Assembly (NCBI RefSeq): GCF_003837865.1
Contig: NZ_RQIS01000003.1
Span: 331,562 to 395,561 of the forward strand
Direction of reading: 5' to 3'
Length of the DNA: 64,000 nt
Origin: Paraburkholderia dinghuensis
GTDB taxonomy: Bacteria > Pseudomonadota > Gammaproteobacteria > Burkholderiales > Burkholderiaceae
The notes under the pieces were generated by a model. That model ran no database searches, had not been told where the DNA came from, and saw nothing but the letters and a program-made list of their open reading frames with translations. A program made the translations under genes and the position numbers. Of the stretch, positions 26,704 through 36,874 are shown piece by piece (position 1 is the stretch's first letter; each line of letters starts with the position of its first letter).

Positions 26704-26766
26704 TTGTGTCATTCCAGCGGATCGCGCGTCAGCGCATCTCAAGCGCGATTCGCTGGAATGGCATAA
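26704..26766 (+). ncRNA. long leader hairpin of pnp, candidate RNase III processing site
   Basis: A stem of 24 pairs (26704-26727 with 26743-26766, with three G-U pairs) closes a 15-base loop, about 95 bases upstream of the pnp start. A stem of this size in this place matches the pnp leader of Escherichia coli, where RNase III cuts it and PNPase then degrades the product to repress its own mRNA. The rest of the 322-base rpsO-pnp gap shows no gene. Confidence 0.65.
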
Positions 26767-26859
26767 CACTCCTCTTCCTGCGCGGTGCCGGTCCGAGCAA
26801 TGCCGTGTCGCGCGCCAAAGGCGCGCAACGCATAACAATGAGTAAGGAGTGACTTGACC

Positions 26860-29019
26860 ATGACCATGTTCAATAAAGTCGTGAAAGAATTCAAATGGGG
26901 CCAGCACAATGTGCGCCTCGAAACGGGTGAGATCGCCCGTCAGGCAAGCGGTGCCGTTATCGTCGACGTCGAAGACACCGTCGTGCTCGCCACCGTCGTC
27001 GGTGCGAAGACTGCCAAGCCGGGTCAGGACTTCTTCCCGCTGACCGTCGACTACCTCGAAAAGACCTATTCCGCCGGCAAGATCCCGGGCGGCTTCTTCC
27101 GCCGCGAAGGCCGTCCGTCGGAAGGCGAGACGCTGATCTCGCGCCTGATCGACCGTCCGTTGCGTCCGCTGTTCCCGGAAGGCTTCTACAACGAAGTGCA
27201 GGTCGTCATTCACGTCCTGTCGATCAACCCGGAAATCCCGGCTGACATCCCCGCGCTGATCGGCGCGTCGGCAGCGCTCGCCGTGTCGGGCCTGCCGTTC
27301 AACGGTCCGGTCGGTGCCGCTCGCGTGGCCTACATCAACAACGAGTACGTGCTGAACCCGACGCGCGCACAGATCAAGGAATCGAGCCTTGACCTCGTCG
27401 TCGCCGGTACGGAACGCGCGGTGCTGATGGTGGAATCGGAAGCCCAGCAACTGCCGGAAGACGTGATGCTCGGCGCCGTGGTTTTCGGTCACGAACAGAT
27501 GCAAACCGCCATCGACGCGATCCACGAACTCGTGCGTGACGGCGGCAAGCCCGAATGGGACTGGCAGCCGGCGCCGAAGAACGAAGCGCTGATCGCGCGC
27601 GTTACCGACATCGCCAACACCGACCTGCTCGCTGCGTACCAACTGCGCGACAAGCAGCAGCGTTCGGCGAAGCTGAAGGAAGTCTACGCGACGACCTCGG
27701 CGAAGCTCGAAGAAGAAGCGGCTGCAGCCGGCACGGTCGCGGCCGACAAGGCCACGGTCGGCAACATCATTTTCGACCTCGAAGCGAAGATCGTCCGCTC
27801 GCAGATCCTGAACGGCGAGCCGCGTATCGACGGCCGCGACACGCGCACCGTACGTCCGATCGAAATCCGCACCGGCGTTCTGCCGCGCACCCACGGCTCG
27901 GCGCTGTTCACGCGCGGCGAGACGCAGGCGCTGGTCGTCGCGACGCTCGGCACGAAGGGCGATGAGCAGATCATCGACGCGCTCGAAGGCGAGTACCGCG
28001 ACCGCTTCATGCTCCACTACAACATGCCCCCGTTCGCGACCGGCGAAACAGGCCGCGTCGGTTCGCCGAAGCGTCGTGAAGTCGGTCACGGCCGTCTCGC
28101 GAAGCGCGCGCTCGTCGCATGCCTGCCGAGCGCCGAAGAGTTCGGCTACTCGATCCGCGTCGTGTCGGAAATCACCGAGTCGAACGGTTCGTCGTCGATG
28201 GCGTCGGTGTGCGGTGGCTGCCTCGCGCTGATGGACGCCGGCGTGCCGATGAAGGCGCACGTCGCCGGTATCGCGATGGGCCTGATCCTCGAAGGCAACA
28301 AGTTCGCCGTCCTGACCGATATTCTCGGCGACGAAGATCACCTCGGCGACATGGACTTCAAGGTGGCCGGTACGTCGGCAGGCGTGACTGCGCTGCAGAT
28401 GGACATCAAGATCCAGGGCATCACGAAGGAAATCATGCAGGTCGCGCTCGCACAGGCGAAGGAAGGCCGCATGCACATCCTCGGCAAGATGACCTCGGCG
28501 GTCTCGGGCGTGAACACGGAGCTGTCGGCTTATGCTCCGCGCATGATCACCATCAAGATCAATCCGGAGAAGATCCGCGACGTGATCGGCAAGGGTGGTT
28601 CGGTGATCCGCGCGCTGACCGAAGAGACCGGCACGACGATCGACATCTCCGACGACGGCGTCGTGACCATCGCGAGCACGTCGAGCGAAGGCATGGCCGA
28701 AGCGAAGAAGCGCATCGAGAACATCACGGCTGAAGTCGAAGTCGGCCAGGTGTACGAGGGCGCAGTCCTCAAGCTGCTGGATTTCGGCGCGATCGTGAAC
28801 CTGCTGCCGGGCAAGGATGGTCTGTTGCACATCTCCGAGATCGCCAACGAGCGCATCAAGGACATCAACGACTATCTGAAGGAAGGCCAGATCGTTAAGG
28901 TCAAGGTCATCCAGACGGACGAGAAGGGCCGCGTGCGCCTGTCGGCGAAGGCACTGCTGAACGAAGCAGCTGCAAACGGCGGCGGCGACGGTGCGCCGCA
29001 AGGCGAACCGCAGCAGTAA
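26860..29019 (+). CDS. pnp: polyribonucleotide nucleotidyltransferase (PNPase)
   Basis: 3'-5' phosphorolytic exoribonuclease, trimeric, part of the RNA degradosome. The 719 aa have two RNase PH domains, [10 protein letters not shown] and the second-domain motif [13 protein letters not shown] (catalytic Ser region), then the KH domain ([16 protein letters not shown]) and the C-terminal S1 domain ([33 protein letters not shown]). ATG 26860 has AAGGAG upstream; a TTG six bases earlier and an ATG at 26866 are alternatives. An ordinary copy. Confidence 0.98.
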   Translation: MTMFNKVVKEFKWGQHNVRLETGEIARQASGAVIVDVEDTVVLATVVGAKTAKPGQDFFPLTVDYLEKTYSAGKIPGGFFRREGRPSEGETLISRLIDRPLRPLFPEGFYNEVQVVIHVLSINPEIPADIPALIGASAALAVSGLPFNGPVGAARVAYINNEYVLNPTRAQIKESSLDLVVAGTERAVLMVESEAQQLPEDVMLGAVVFGHEQMQTAIDAIHELVRDGGKPEWDWQPAPKNEALIARVTDIANTDLLAAYQLRDKQQRSAKLKEVYATTSAKLEEEAAAAGTVAADKATVGNIIFDLEAKIVRSQILNGEPRIDGRDTRTVRPIEIRTGVLPRTHGSALFTRGETQALVVATLGTKGDEQIIDALEGEYRDRFMLHYNMPPFATGETGRVGSPKRREVGHGRLAKRALVACLPSAEEFGYSIRVVSEITESNGSSSMASVCGGCLALMDAGVPMKAHVAGIAMGLILEGNKFAVLTDILGDEDHLGDMDFKVAGTSAGVTALQMDIKIQGITKEIMQVALAQAKEGRMHILGKMTSAVSGVNTELSAYAPRMITIKINPEKIRDVIGKGGSVIRALTEETGTTIDISDDGVVTIASTSSEGMAEAKKRIENITAEVEVGQVYEGAVLKLLDFGAIVNLLPGKDGLLHISEIANERIKDINDYLKEGQIVKVKVIQTDEKGRVRLSAKALLNEAAANGGGDGAPQGEPQQ

Positions 29020-29036
29020 GTATTGCGGTAGCCTGT

Positions 29037-29072
29037 AACGGTCGGCAGCGTAGCGCTCGCCGGCCGTTTTTT
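29037..29072 (+). terminator. intrinsic terminator after pnp
   Basis: A 10-bp stem with one G-U pair (29037-29046 with 29059-29068), then a T-run. Confidence 0.85.
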
Positions 29073-29145
29073 CATGATGGGAAGCCTTGATGGCCCTGCG
29101 TATGCGTCGCGTGCGCAGCACCATCCAGACCAGGGAGTACGCGAG

Positions 29146-30162
29146 ATGAAGGCAGTCGAGATTACCGAATTCGGTGCGCCGGATGTGCTGAAGCTGACTG
29201 AGCGGCCGACGCCCGAACCGAAAGCTGGCGAAGTGCTGATCAAGGTAGCGGCGTCAGGCGTCAACCGCCCGGACGTGTTCCAGCGAAAGGGTTCGTATGC
29301 GCCGCCGCCGGGCATCTCCGACCTGCCGGGGCTGGAAGTGGCGGGCGAGATCGTGGGCGGCACGATCGACGAGAAGAACAATCCGTTCGGCCTGAAGATC
29401 GGCGACCGCGTGTGTGCGCTGATCGCGGGCGGCGGCTATGCCGAATTCGCGGTTGCGCCGCTCGGTCAGTGCCTGCCGGTGCCGAAGGGGCTCTCCGATG
29501 TCGAGGCTGCTTCGCTACCCGAAACGTTTTTCACGGTCTGGTCCAACGTGTTCCAGCGCGGCCAACTTGGCGCGGGCGAGGGCGGTGCGAACGAGACACT
29601 GCTCGTGCAAGGCGGTTCGAGCGGCATCGGCGTGACGGCGATCCAGATGGCGCAGGCGCTCGGCTTCCGCGTGTTCGTGACGGCAGGCTCTGACGACAAG
29701 TGCCACGCCTGCGAAGAACTGGGCGCCGAACGCGCGATCAACTATCGCACCGAGGATTTCGTCGAGGTCGTAAAGGCGCTGACGCACGATCGGGGCGTCG
29801 ACGTGATTCTCGACATGGTCGGCGGCGGCTATGTGCCGCGTGAACTTTCGGCACTCGCGGACGGTGGCCGTATCGTGCTGATCGCGACGCTTGGCGGATC
29901 CAAGGCGGAGATCGCCATGCACGAGATCCTGCGCCGACGTCTGACGATTACGGGTTCGACGCTGCGTGCGCGACCCGTGGAATTCAAGGCACGCATTGCT
30001 CGGGAGTTGAAGGAGCGCGTGTGGCCGCTTATCGAAGAGGGTCGCATCAAACCTGTGGTGTTCCGCGTGTTTCCCGCTGCGCGGGCTGCAGAGGCGCATG
30101 CGCTCATGGAGAGCAGCGAGCACATCGGCAAGATCGTGCTCGATTGGGGGCAGACGGCCTGA
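29146..30162 (+). CDS. NAD(P)H quinone oxidoreductase (PIG3/zeta-crystallin-type)
   Basis: A 338-aa medium-chain reductase without the zinc-binding cysteines of alcohol dehydrogenases. Markers are MKAVEITEFGAPDVLKL at the N-terminus, VAASGVNRPDVFQRKG, the cofactor site VQGGSSGIGVTAIQMAQALG and VDVILDMVGGGYV. It reduces quinones or enones using NADPH. ATG 29146 was chosen for GGGAG nine bases upstream and family length. Confidence 0.92.
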   Translation: MKAVEITEFGAPDVLKLTERPTPEPKAGEVLIKVAASGVNRPDVFQRKGSYAPPPGISDLPGLEVAGEIVGGTIDEKNNPFGLKIGDRVCALIAGGGYAEFAVAPLGQCLPVPKGLSDVEAASLPETFFTVWSNVFQRGQLGAGEGGANETLLVQGGSSGIGVTAIQMAQALGFRVFVTAGSDDKCHACEELGAERAINYRTEDFVEVVKALTHDRGVDVILDMVGGGYVPRELSALADGGRIVLIATLGGSKAEIAMHEILRRRLTITGSTLRARPVEFKARIARELKERVWPLIEEGRIKPVVFRVFPAARAAEAHALMESSEHIGKIVLDWGQTA

Positions 30163-30249
30163 GCGCCTTTCGTCCCTCGCGTGGCTTGACCTTTGCGCGT
30201 TTTTCCCCGCTTTGTGCCCGTTGACGCGTGGAAATCCGGCGGTGCTGGT

Positions 30250-30279
30250 TTGACCGGCCTGGATTTCGCACAGTAAAAT
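30250..30279 (+). promoter_or_regulatory. candidate promoter of tpiA-secG
   Basis: TTGACC (30250-30255), 18-base spacer, TAAAAT (30274-30279). An AT-rich leader with three near-copies of GAAGTTAA (about 30311-30344) precedes tpiA. Confidence 0.5.
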
Positions 30280-30348
30280 GATGTGTTTTGCGTCCGCTTT
30301 TAACGGCAAGAGAATTAACCGAAGTTAAACGGAAGTTAACTGAAGGCG

Positions 30349-31131
30349 ATGTCGAATCAACGATCCAAGCTTGTAGTCGGTAACTGGAAAATGCACGGGC
30401 GCCTCGCGCCGAACGTAGCGCTCCTGCAGGGCGTCGCACGCGGCGCGCAGGCGCTGCCGCAGGACGTGCGGGTGGGTGTGTGCGTGCCGTATCCGTATTT
30501 CGCGCAGGCGCAGGCACTGCTCGGCGGAAGTCGTGTGGCGTGGGGTGCGCAGGACGTATCGGCGCATGAGCAGGGCGCATACACCGGCGAAGTCGCGGCG
30601 GGCATGATCGCCGACTTCGAGGCGACGTACGCGATCGTGGGTCACTCGGAGCGGCGCGCGTACCACGGCGAAAGCCCGGAACTCGTGGCGGCAAAGACGC
30701 AGCGCGCGCTGGCGGCGGGTCTCACACCGATCGTCTGCGTGGGCGAGACGCTCGACGAGCGCGAATCCGGTGCGACTGAATGTGTGGTCGGTGCTCAGCT
30801 CAATGCGGTGCTCGTTGTGCTGTCGGCCGATGAGGCTGCGCGCATTGTTGTGGCCTACGAGCCGGTCTGGGCCATTGGCACGGGAAAGAGCGCGACGTCG
30901 GAGCAGGCTCAGCAGGTGCATGCCTTCTTGCGCGCGCGCCTTGCCGCCAAGGGGGCGCAGGTCGCGGACGTGCCGTTGCTCTACGGTGGCAGTGTGAAGC
31001 CGGAAAATGCGGCCGAACTGTTTCGCCAGAACGATATCGACGGCGGCTTGATTGGCGGTGCGGCGTTGAAGGAAGGGGATTTTCTCGCGATTTGCGCGGC
31101 CGCTGCGGCGGCCGCGGACGTCGCGGGCTGA
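30349..31131 (+). CDS. tpiA: triosephosphate isomerase
   Basis: Interconverts glyceraldehyde-3-phosphate and dihydroxyacetone phosphate. All catalytic landmarks are present in the 260 aa: VGNWKMH (Lys), IVGHSERR (His), [15 protein letters not shown] (Glu) and the phosphate loop YGGSVKPEN. The C-terminus ends in an Ala-rich tail beyond the usual barrel. Followed by secG. Confidence 0.98.
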   Translation: MSNQRSKLVVGNWKMHGRLAPNVALLQGVARGAQALPQDVRVGVCVPYPYFAQAQALLGGSRVAWGAQDVSAHEQGAYTGEVAAGMIADFEATYAIVGHSERRAYHGESPELVAAKTQRALAAGLTPIVCVGETLDERESGATECVVGAQLNAVLVVLSADEAARIVVAYEPVWAIGTGKSATSEQAQQVHAFLRARLAAKGAQVADVPLLYGGSVKPENAAELFRQNDIDGGLIGGAALKEGDFLAICAAAAAAADVAG

Positions 31132-31223
31132 GAGCTTCGCGCGTGCCCTTGCCAGGGGCCGCGCAGGTTACGTATGCGCGGGCCGTAGAGGGCGTGCGCT
31201 CAACAACGAGTCAGGTGAGTGTG

Positions 31224-31649
31224 ATGCTGGTTTTGAAAACATTGGTTATCGTCGTACAGCTTCTGTCGGCGCTTGGGGTCATCGGCCTCGTGCTGCTGCA
31301 GCACGGCAAAGGCGCTGACATGGGCGCTGCTTTCGGTAGTGGTGCTTCGGGCAGTCTGTTCGGCGCGAGCGGTTCCGCGAACTTCCTGTCGCGCACGACC
31401 GCGGTGCTGGCGACGCTGTTTTTCGTGTCGACCCTTGCATTAACTTACCTGGGGTCTTATCATGCGAAGCCTTCGGCTGGCGTGCTTGGTGCTACGGCTC
31501 CTGCTCCGGTTGCGGCATCCCCGGTAGTGGCTCCTGCAGTTGCTCCTGCGGCGGCTTCACCGGTGGCTGCATCGCCCGTGGCAGCATCCCCGGTAGCAGC
31601 ATCACCGGCCGCAGCGGCGACGCATCCTGGCAATGACGTCCCGAAATAA
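31224..31649 (+). CDS. secG: protein translocase subunit SecG
   Basis: 141-aa small membrane subunit of the SecYEG channel. Two membrane helices flank the conserved loop VLLQHGKGADMGAAFGSGASGSLFGASG. The C-terminal ~55 residues are a long Ala/Pro/Val-rich tail with repeated PVAAS units, longer than in E. coli SecG but normal for the Burkholderia group. The start at 31224 is fixed by the conserved helix. Confidence 0.95.
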   Translation: MLVLKTLVIVVQLLSALGVIGLVLLQHGKGADMGAAFGSGASGSLFGASGSANFLSRTTAVLATLFFVSTLALTYLGSYHAKPSAGVLGATAPAPVAASPVVAPAVAPAAASPVAASPVAASPVAASPAAAATHPGNDVPK

Positions 31650-31676
31650 AAAATTCAAAAAACCTGGGTTTGTGCG

Positions 31677-31705
31677 TTGAACAATTCGCGAGAACAGGTT
31701 AGAAT
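31677..31705 (+). promoter_or_regulatory. promoter of tRNA-Leu
   Basis: TTGAAC (31677-31682), 17-base spacer, TAGAAT (31700-31705), about 60 bases before the tRNA. Confidence 0.65.
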
Positions 31706-31764
31706 TTAAGTCTTGAAGCGATTCGCGGGTTTCAACGAAATTGTCCTCCCGGATTGCATGCAGT

Positions 31765-31849
31765 GCCGACGTGGTGAAATTGGTAGACACGCTATCTTGA
31801 GGGGGTAGTGGCGAAAGCTGTGCGAGTTCGAGTCTCGCCGTCGGCACCA
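31765..31849 (+). tRNA. tRNA-Leu (anticodon GAG)
   Basis: An 85-base class II tRNA. The acceptor stem GCCGACG pairs with CGTCGGC, and the gene encodes its own CCA (31847-31849). The anticodon stem CTATC/GGTAG holds the loop TTGAGGG, so the anticodon is GAG, reading CTC and CTT. The long variable arm and the T-loop GTTCGAGTC are visible. Confidence 0.97.
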
Positions 31850-31859
31850 ATGTTATCTA

Positions 31860-31901
31860 AAAAATGCCAGCCGCTTGCTTCAGCTTTCGGCTGGCATTTT
31901 T
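31860..31901 (+). terminator. terminator after tRNA-Leu
   Basis: A perfect 14-bp stem (31860-31873 with 31888-31901), loop of 14 bases, followed by T-rich sequence. It isolates tRNA-Leu from the nuo operon. Confidence 0.9.
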
Positions 31902-31955
31902 GCTTTTAGATCGTGTTAGTTTGTTGTTCGCAGCGCGAAGTATGTGTAGTGATAC

Positions 31956-31979
31956 CCGCAGGGTGATACGTCCCTGCGG
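31956..31979 (+). other. hairpin in the nuoA leader
   Basis: An 8-bp perfect stem (CCGCAGGG and its complement) with an 8-base loop, 30 bases before nuoA. No T-run follows, so it is not an obvious terminator. It may stabilise or regulate the nuo transcript. Confidence 0.45.
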
Positions 31980-32009
31980 CTCCCCGAACCAAACCGATAG
32001 AGGATAGCC

Positions 32010-32369
32010 TTGAACCTCGCTGCCTATTACCCCGTCCTGTTGTTCATTGTCGTAGGTCTCGGTCTGGGCATAGCGCTGGTCACCATCGGCAAGATCCTCG
32101 GTCCCAATCGACCAGACAGCGAAAAAAATTCGCCGTACGAGTGCGGCTTCGAAGCGTTCGAAGACGCGCGCATGAAGTTCGACGTGCGCTACTACCTGGT
32201 CGCCATTCTCTTCATCATCTTCGACCTTGAGACCGCGTTCCTGTTTCCGTGGGGCGTGGCCCTGCGTGACATCGGCTGGCCCGGCTTTCTGGCGATGATG
32301 GTATTTCTGCTCGAATTCCTGCTGGGCTTTGCCTACATCTGGAAGAAAGGTGGTCTTGACTGGGAATGA
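32010..32369 (+). CDS. nuoA: NADH-quinone oxidoreductase subunit A
   Basis: 119-aa membrane subunit of complex I. The start codon is TTG (32010) with AGAGGA six bases upstream; the protein then begins [12 protein letters not shown], as in relatives. The conserved loop [36 protein letters not shown] is complete. First gene of the 14-gene nuo operon. Confidence 0.96.
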   Translation: MNLAAYYPVLLFIVVGLGLGIALVTIGKILGPNRPDSEKNSPYECGFEAFEDARMKFDVRYYLVAILFIIFDLETAFLFPWGVALRDIGWPGFLAMMVFLLEFLLGFAYIWKKGGLDWE

Positions 32370-32442
32370 CGGGTTAATCGCCGGATAGCATGGATGGTGC
32401 CGCGGGGAACACTGCGGGCCATTCGTCTGGAGTGGAAAACAA

Positions 32443-32922
32443 ATGAGTATCGAAGGGGTCTTGAAGGAAGGGTTTGTCACCACCACGGCTGACAAACTGA
32501 TCAACTGGACGCGCACCGGCTCGCTGTGGCCGATGACGTTCGGGCTTGCATGTTGTGCGGTTGAGATGATGCACGCGGGCGCGGCCCGCTATGACCTCGA
32601 CCGCTTCGGCGTCGTGTTCCGTCCGAGTCCGCGTCAGTCCGACGTGATGATCGTCGCCGGCACGCTGTGCAACAAGATGGCGCCCGCGCTGCGCAAGGTC
32701 TACGACCAGATGGCCGAGCCGCGCTGGGTGATCTCGATGGGGTCGTGCGCCAACGGCGGCGGCTATTACCACTATTCGTATTCGGTTGTGCGCGGTTGCG
32801 ATCGCATCGTGCCGGTCGATGTCTACGTGCCGGGTTGCCCTCCCACTGCGGAAGCCCTGGTGTACGGGGTGATCCAGCTGCAGGCGAAGATCCGTCGCAC
32901 CAACACCATCGCCCGTCAATAA
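32443..32922 (+). CDS. nuoB: NADH-quinone oxidoreductase subunit B
   Basis: 159-aa peripheral-arm subunit holding cluster N2, the last iron-sulfur centre before quinone. The tandem-Cys motif LACCAVEM and the later GSCANGGG and [11 protein letters not shown] supply the four cysteine ligands. ATG 32443. Confidence 0.98.
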
Positions 32923-32944
32923 AGGCCGCGTGCCTCCCCACAAT

Positions 32945-33550
32945 ATGGCAAGCAAACTCGAGACCCTGAAAGCGAACCTCGAAGCAGCCCTTGGCGCGCG
33001 CGTCGTCAGTCTCACCGAGGCACTCGGCGAGCTGACGCTGGTCGTCAAGGCGAGCGATTATCTGGGCGTCGCGAAGGAACTGCGCGACAATCCCACGCTT
33101 CGCTTCGAACAGTTGATCGACCTGTGTGGTCTGGACTATCAGACCTACGGTGACGGCGCGTGGGAAGGCCCGCGCTTCGCGGCCGTGTCGCACCTGCTCT
33201 CGATCGCGAACAACTGGCGTCTGCGTCTGCGCGTGTTCGCACCCGACGACGCGGTGCCTATCGTGCCGTCGCTCGTCGAGATCTGGAATTCGACGAACTG
33301 GTACGAGCGCGAAGCGTTCGACCTCTACGGCATCGTCTTCGAAGGTCATCCGGACCTGCGCCGCATCCTCACCGACTACGGCTTCATCGGCCATCCGTTC
33401 CGTAAGGACTTCCCGGTTTCGGGTTACGTCGAAATGCGTTACGACCCGGAGCAGAAGCGCGTCGTCTATCAGCCGGTGACGATCGAGCCGCGCGAAATCA
33501 CGCCGCGCGTGATCCGCGAGGATCGGTACGGTGGTCTGAAGAAACACTAA
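32945..33550 (+). CDS. nuoC: NADH-quinone oxidoreductase subunit C
   Basis: 201-aa peripheral subunit. The family signature [22 protein letters not shown] is followed by [22 protein letters not shown]. It is a separate protein, not fused to NuoD. ATG 32945 is the best fit to family length. Confidence 0.97.
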   Translation: MASKLETLKANLEAALGARVVSLTEALGELTLVVKASDYLGVAKELRDNPTLRFEQLIDLCGLDYQTYGDGAWEGPRFAAVSHLLSIANNWRLRLRVFAPDDAVPIVPSLVEIWNSTNWYEREAFDLYGIVFEGHPDLRRILTDYGFIGHPFRKDFPVSGYVEMRYDPEQKRVVYQPVTIEPREITPRVIREDRYGGLKKH

Positions 33551-33559
33551 GAGGGTCGC

Positions 33560-34813
33560 ATGTCCGAGATCAAAAACTACACGCTCAACTTCGGCCCGCA
33601 GCACCCGGCAGCGCACGGCGTGCTGCGCCTCGTGCTCGAGCTCGATGGTGAAGTGATCCAGCGCGCCGATCCGCACATCGGCCTTTTGCACCGCGCGACT
33701 GAAAAGCTCGCCGAAAGCAAGACCTTCATTCAGTCGGTGCCCTACATGGACCGTCTCGACTACGTGTCGATGATGGTCAACGAGCACGGTTACGTGCTCG
33801 CGATCGAAAAGCTGCTCGGCATCGACGTGCCGGTGCGCGCGAAGTACATCCGCGTGCTGTTCGACGAAATCACGCGCGTGCTGAACCACCTCATGTGGAT
33901 CGGCTCGCACGCACTCGACGTCGGCGCGATGGCGGTGTTCCTCTACGCGTTCCGTGAGCGCGAAGACTTGATGGACGTCTATGAGGCTGTGTCGGGCGCG
34001 CGCATGCACGCGGCCTACTATCGCCCGGGCGGCGTCTATCGCGATCTGCCCGACGCGATGCCGCAATACAAGGCGTCGAAGATCCACAATGAGCGCGCGC
34101 TCGCGAAGATGAACGAAGCACGCCAGGGATCGCTGCTCGATTTCATCGACGATTTCTTCACGCGCTTCCCGGGTTGTGTCGACGAGTATGAAACGCTGCT
34201 CACCGACAACCGCATCTGGAAGCAGCGTCTCGTTGGCATCGGCGTGGTGAGCCCCGAGCGTGCGATGCAGCTCGGCCTGTCCGGCGCGATGCTGCGCGGT
34301 TCGGGAATCGAATGGGATCTGCGCAAGAAGCAGCCGTACGAAGTCTACGATCAGATGGACTTCGACATTCCGGTCGGCGTGAACGGCGACTGCTACGACC
34401 GCTATCTCGTGCGTGTCGAGGAAATGCGTCAGTCCACGCGCATTGCAAAACAATGCATTGAGTGGCTGCGCAAGAATCCCGGCCCCGTGATGATCGACAA
34501 TCACAAAATCGCTCCGCCGTCGCGCGTGAACATGAAGTCGAACATGGAAGAGCTGATTCACCACTTCAAGCTCTTCAGCGAAGGCTTCCACGTGCCTGCG
34601 GGCGAGGCGTACGCCGCCGTCGAGCATCCGAAGGGCGAGTTCGGCATCTATCTCGTGTCGGATGGTGCGAACAAGCCGTATCGCCTGAAGATTCGCGCAC
34701 CGGGCTATGCGCACCTGGCCGCGCTCGATGAGATGGCGCGCGGTCACATGATTGCAGACGCAGTGACGATCATCGGTACGCAGGACATTGTGTTCGGCGA
34801 GATCGACCGCTAA
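33560..34813 (+). CDS. nuoD: NADH-quinone oxidoreductase subunit D
   Basis: 417-aa 49-kDa subunit that, with NuoB, lines the quinone site. [22 protein letters not shown] and the hydrogenase-like end ([19 protein letters not shown]) are present. It begins nine bases after nuoC. The 142 bases to nuoE hold no gene. Confidence 0.98.
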   Translation: MSEIKNYTLNFGPQHPAAHGVLRLVLELDGEVIQRADPHIGLLHRATEKLAESKTFIQSVPYMDRLDYVSMMVNEHGYVLAIEKLLGIDVPVRAKYIRVLFDEITRVLNHLMWIGSHALDVGAMAVFLYAFREREDLMDVYEAVSGARMHAAYYRPGGVYRDLPDAMPQYKASKIHNERALAKMNEARQGSLLDFIDDFFTRFPGCVDEYETLLTDNRIWKQRLVGIGVVSPERAMQLGLSGAMLRGSGIEWDLRKKQPYEVYDQMDFDIPVGVNGDCYDRYLVRVEEMRQSTRIAKQCIEWLRKNPGPVMIDNHKIAPPSRVNMKSNMEELIHHFKLFSEGFHVPAGEAYAAVEHPKGEFGIYLVSDGANKPYRLKIRAPGYAHLAALDEMARGHMIADAVTIIGTQDIVFGEIDR

Positions 34814-34955
34814 GCGGGCAACATCTGGCGCGCCCCGGGGGCTCGGGTGCGTGCCGCGCAACATGCCGGGAACGCCACGTCTGTCGCAGCAAGCGGTAAC
34901 GCAGCATGCGCGACAGGTTTTCGTTCGGTAGGAATTGAAAGAGTCGTGTCTGAAA

Positions 34956-35441
34956 ATGATCTCAGCTGAAGGCCTGAAAGAAATCGATCGCGCGTTGACG
35001 AAGTACCCCGCCGATCAGAAACAGTCCGCCGTGATGGCGGCACTGGCCGTCGCTCAAGAAGAGCATGGCTGGCTGTCGCCCGAACTCATGCAGTTCGTGG
35101 CCGACTACCTTGGCATGCCGCCCGTCGCGGTCCAGGAAGTTGCCACGTTCTACACGATGTTCGAGACCAAGCCGGTCGGCAAGCACAAGATCACGCTCTG
35201 CACGAACCTGCCGTGCCAGCTCGGTCCGGATGGCGGCTCCGACAGCACGGCCGCATACCTGAAGCAGAAGCTCGGAATCGACTTCGGCGAAACCACACCC
35301 GATGGCAAGTTCACCCTGAAAGAGGGTGAGTGCATGGGTGCGTGTGGCGATGCACCGGTGCTGCTCGTGAACAACCATCGTATGTGCAGCTTCATGAGCC
35401 GCGAGAAGATCGACCAGCTGCTCGAGGAACTTTCGAAATGA
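34956..35441 (+). CDS. nuoE: NADH-quinone oxidoreductase subunit E
   Basis: 161-aa subunit with a 2Fe-2S cluster (N1a): CTNLPC and CMGAC supply the four ligands. ATG 34956 starts at the conserved [14 protein letters not shown]; a TTG at 34935 would add seven residues but is too close to its AGGA. The stop overlaps nuoF as ATGA. Confidence 0.95.
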   Translation: MISAEGLKEIDRALTKYPADQKQSAVMAALAVAQEEHGWLSPELMQFVADYLGMPPVAVQEVATFYTMFETKPVGKHKITLCTNLPCQLGPDGGSDSTAAYLKQKLGIDFGETTPDGKFTLKEGECMGACGDAPVLLVNNHRMCSFMSREKIDQLLEELSK

Positions 35442-36766
35442 CCTCTCTGCACAACCGTCACATCAAACCGCTGATTCTCGCCGGCCTTAACGGCGACAAC
35501 TGGCACCTCGAAGACTACGTGGCGCGCGGCGGTTACAAGCAGCTGCGCCGTATTCTCGAAGAAAAAATTCCGCCCGAGCAGGTGATCGCCGACGTCAAGG
35601 CGTCGGGTCTGCGCGGTCGCGGTGGCGCGGGTTTTCCGACCGGCCTGAAGTGGAGCTTCATGCCGCGCCAGTTCCCGGGGCAAAAGTATCTCGTCTGCAA
35701 CTCAGATGAGGGCGAGCCGGGCACATTCAAGGACCGCGACATTCTGCGCTGGAATCCGCACTCGGTGATCGAAGGCATGGCCATTGGCGCTTACGCGATG
35801 GGCATCACCGTCGGATACAACTACATCCACGGCGAGATCTTCGAGGTCTATCGCCGCTTCGAGGCTGCGCTTGAAGAAGCGCGCCAGGCGGGCTATCTCG
35901 GCGACAACATTCTCGGCACCGATTTCTCGTTCCAGCTGCACGCGCACCACGGTTACGGCGCCTACATCTGCGGCGAAGAAACGGCACTGCTCGAATCGCT
36001 CGAAGGCAAGAAGGGCCAGCCGCGCTTCAAGCCGCCGTTCCCGGCGAGCTTCGGCGTGTACGGCAAGCCCACCACGATCAACAACACCGAGACGTTCGCC
36101 GCGGTTCCGTTCCTGCTGGAAGTCGGTCCGCAGGCGTACATGGAACTCGGCAAGCCGAACAACGGCGGCACGAAGATTTTCTCGATCGCTGGTGACGTTG
36201 AGCGTCCGGGCAACTACGAAATCCCGCTCGGCACCCCGTTCGCGACGCTCATGGAGCTGGCCGGCGGCGTGCGCGGCGGCAAGAAGCTCAAGGCGGTGAT
36301 TCCGGGTGGATCGTCGGCGCCGGTGATTCCGGGCGACCTGATGATGCAGACCGACCTCGACTACGACTCGATCGCAAAGGCGGGTTCGATGCTCGGCTCG
36401 GGCGCGGTCATCGTCATGGACGAAACGCGTTGCATGGTGCGCTCGCTGCTGCGTCTTTCGTACTTCTATTTCGAAGAGTCGTGCGGTCAGTGCACGCCGT
36501 GCCGCGAAGGCACGGGCTGGATGTATCGCGTCGTGAACCGCATCGAACACGGTCAGGGCCGCCAGGAAGACCTGGACCTGCTGAACTCGGTGGCGGGCAA
36601 CATCATGGGCCGCACCATCTGCGCGCTCGGCGATGCGGCGGCGATGCCGGTGCGCGGCATGCTCAAGCACTACTGGGACGAATTCGAATATCACGTGCAC
36701 AACAAGCGTTGCCTCGTCGGCGGACATGCCGGTTCGCAAGCGGCATCGGAGACGGTGGCCGTCTGA
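35438..36766 (+). CDS. nuoF: NADH-quinone oxidoreductase subunit F
   Basis: 442-aa NADH- and FMN-binding subunit. GRGGAGFP (60-67) binds [17 protein letters not shown] (88-100) is the FMN site, and [11 protein letters not shown] plus [11 protein letters not shown] hold 4Fe-4S cluster N3. Coupled to nuoE. Confidence 0.98.
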   Translation: MTSLHNRHIKPLILAGLNGDNWHLEDYVARGGYKQLRRILEEKIPPEQVIADVKASGLRGRGGAGFPTGLKWSFMPRQFPGQKYLVCNSDEGEPGTFKDRDILRWNPHSVIEGMAIGAYAMGITVGYNYIHGEIFEVYRRFEAALEEARQAGYLGDNILGTDFSFQLHAHHGYGAYICGEETALLESLEGKKGQPRFKPPFPASFGVYGKPTTINNTETFAAVPFLLEVGPQAYMELGKPNNGGTKIFSIAGDVERPGNYEIPLGTPFATLMELAGGVRGGKKLKAVIPGGSSAPVIPGDLMMQTDLDYDSIAKAGSMLGSGAVIVMDETRCMVRSLLRLSYFYFEESCGQCTPCREGTGWMYRVVNRIEHGQGRQEDLDLLNSVAGNIMGRTICALGDAAAMPVRGMLKHYWDEFEYHVHNKRCLVGGHAGSQAASETVAV

Positions 36767-36874
36767 GGGCGAAACGCGGAAGGGGCGATCTGGGTGCGGG
36801 CCGCGTAACGCGACGCATCCGGGTAGACCGCGGTGAACGATTGAGCGGTAACAGGTTAGGGACGATTAACCATC

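Noticed and set aside
26395..29124. A 909-codon frame opposite pnp
   Set aside because: Same GC-rich shadow effect; pnp on the plus strand is fully conserved.
30311..30344. Near-repeats of GAAGTTAA before tpiA as a regulator site
   Set aside because: Short, imperfect and AT-rich; more likely leader sequence around the ribosome site.
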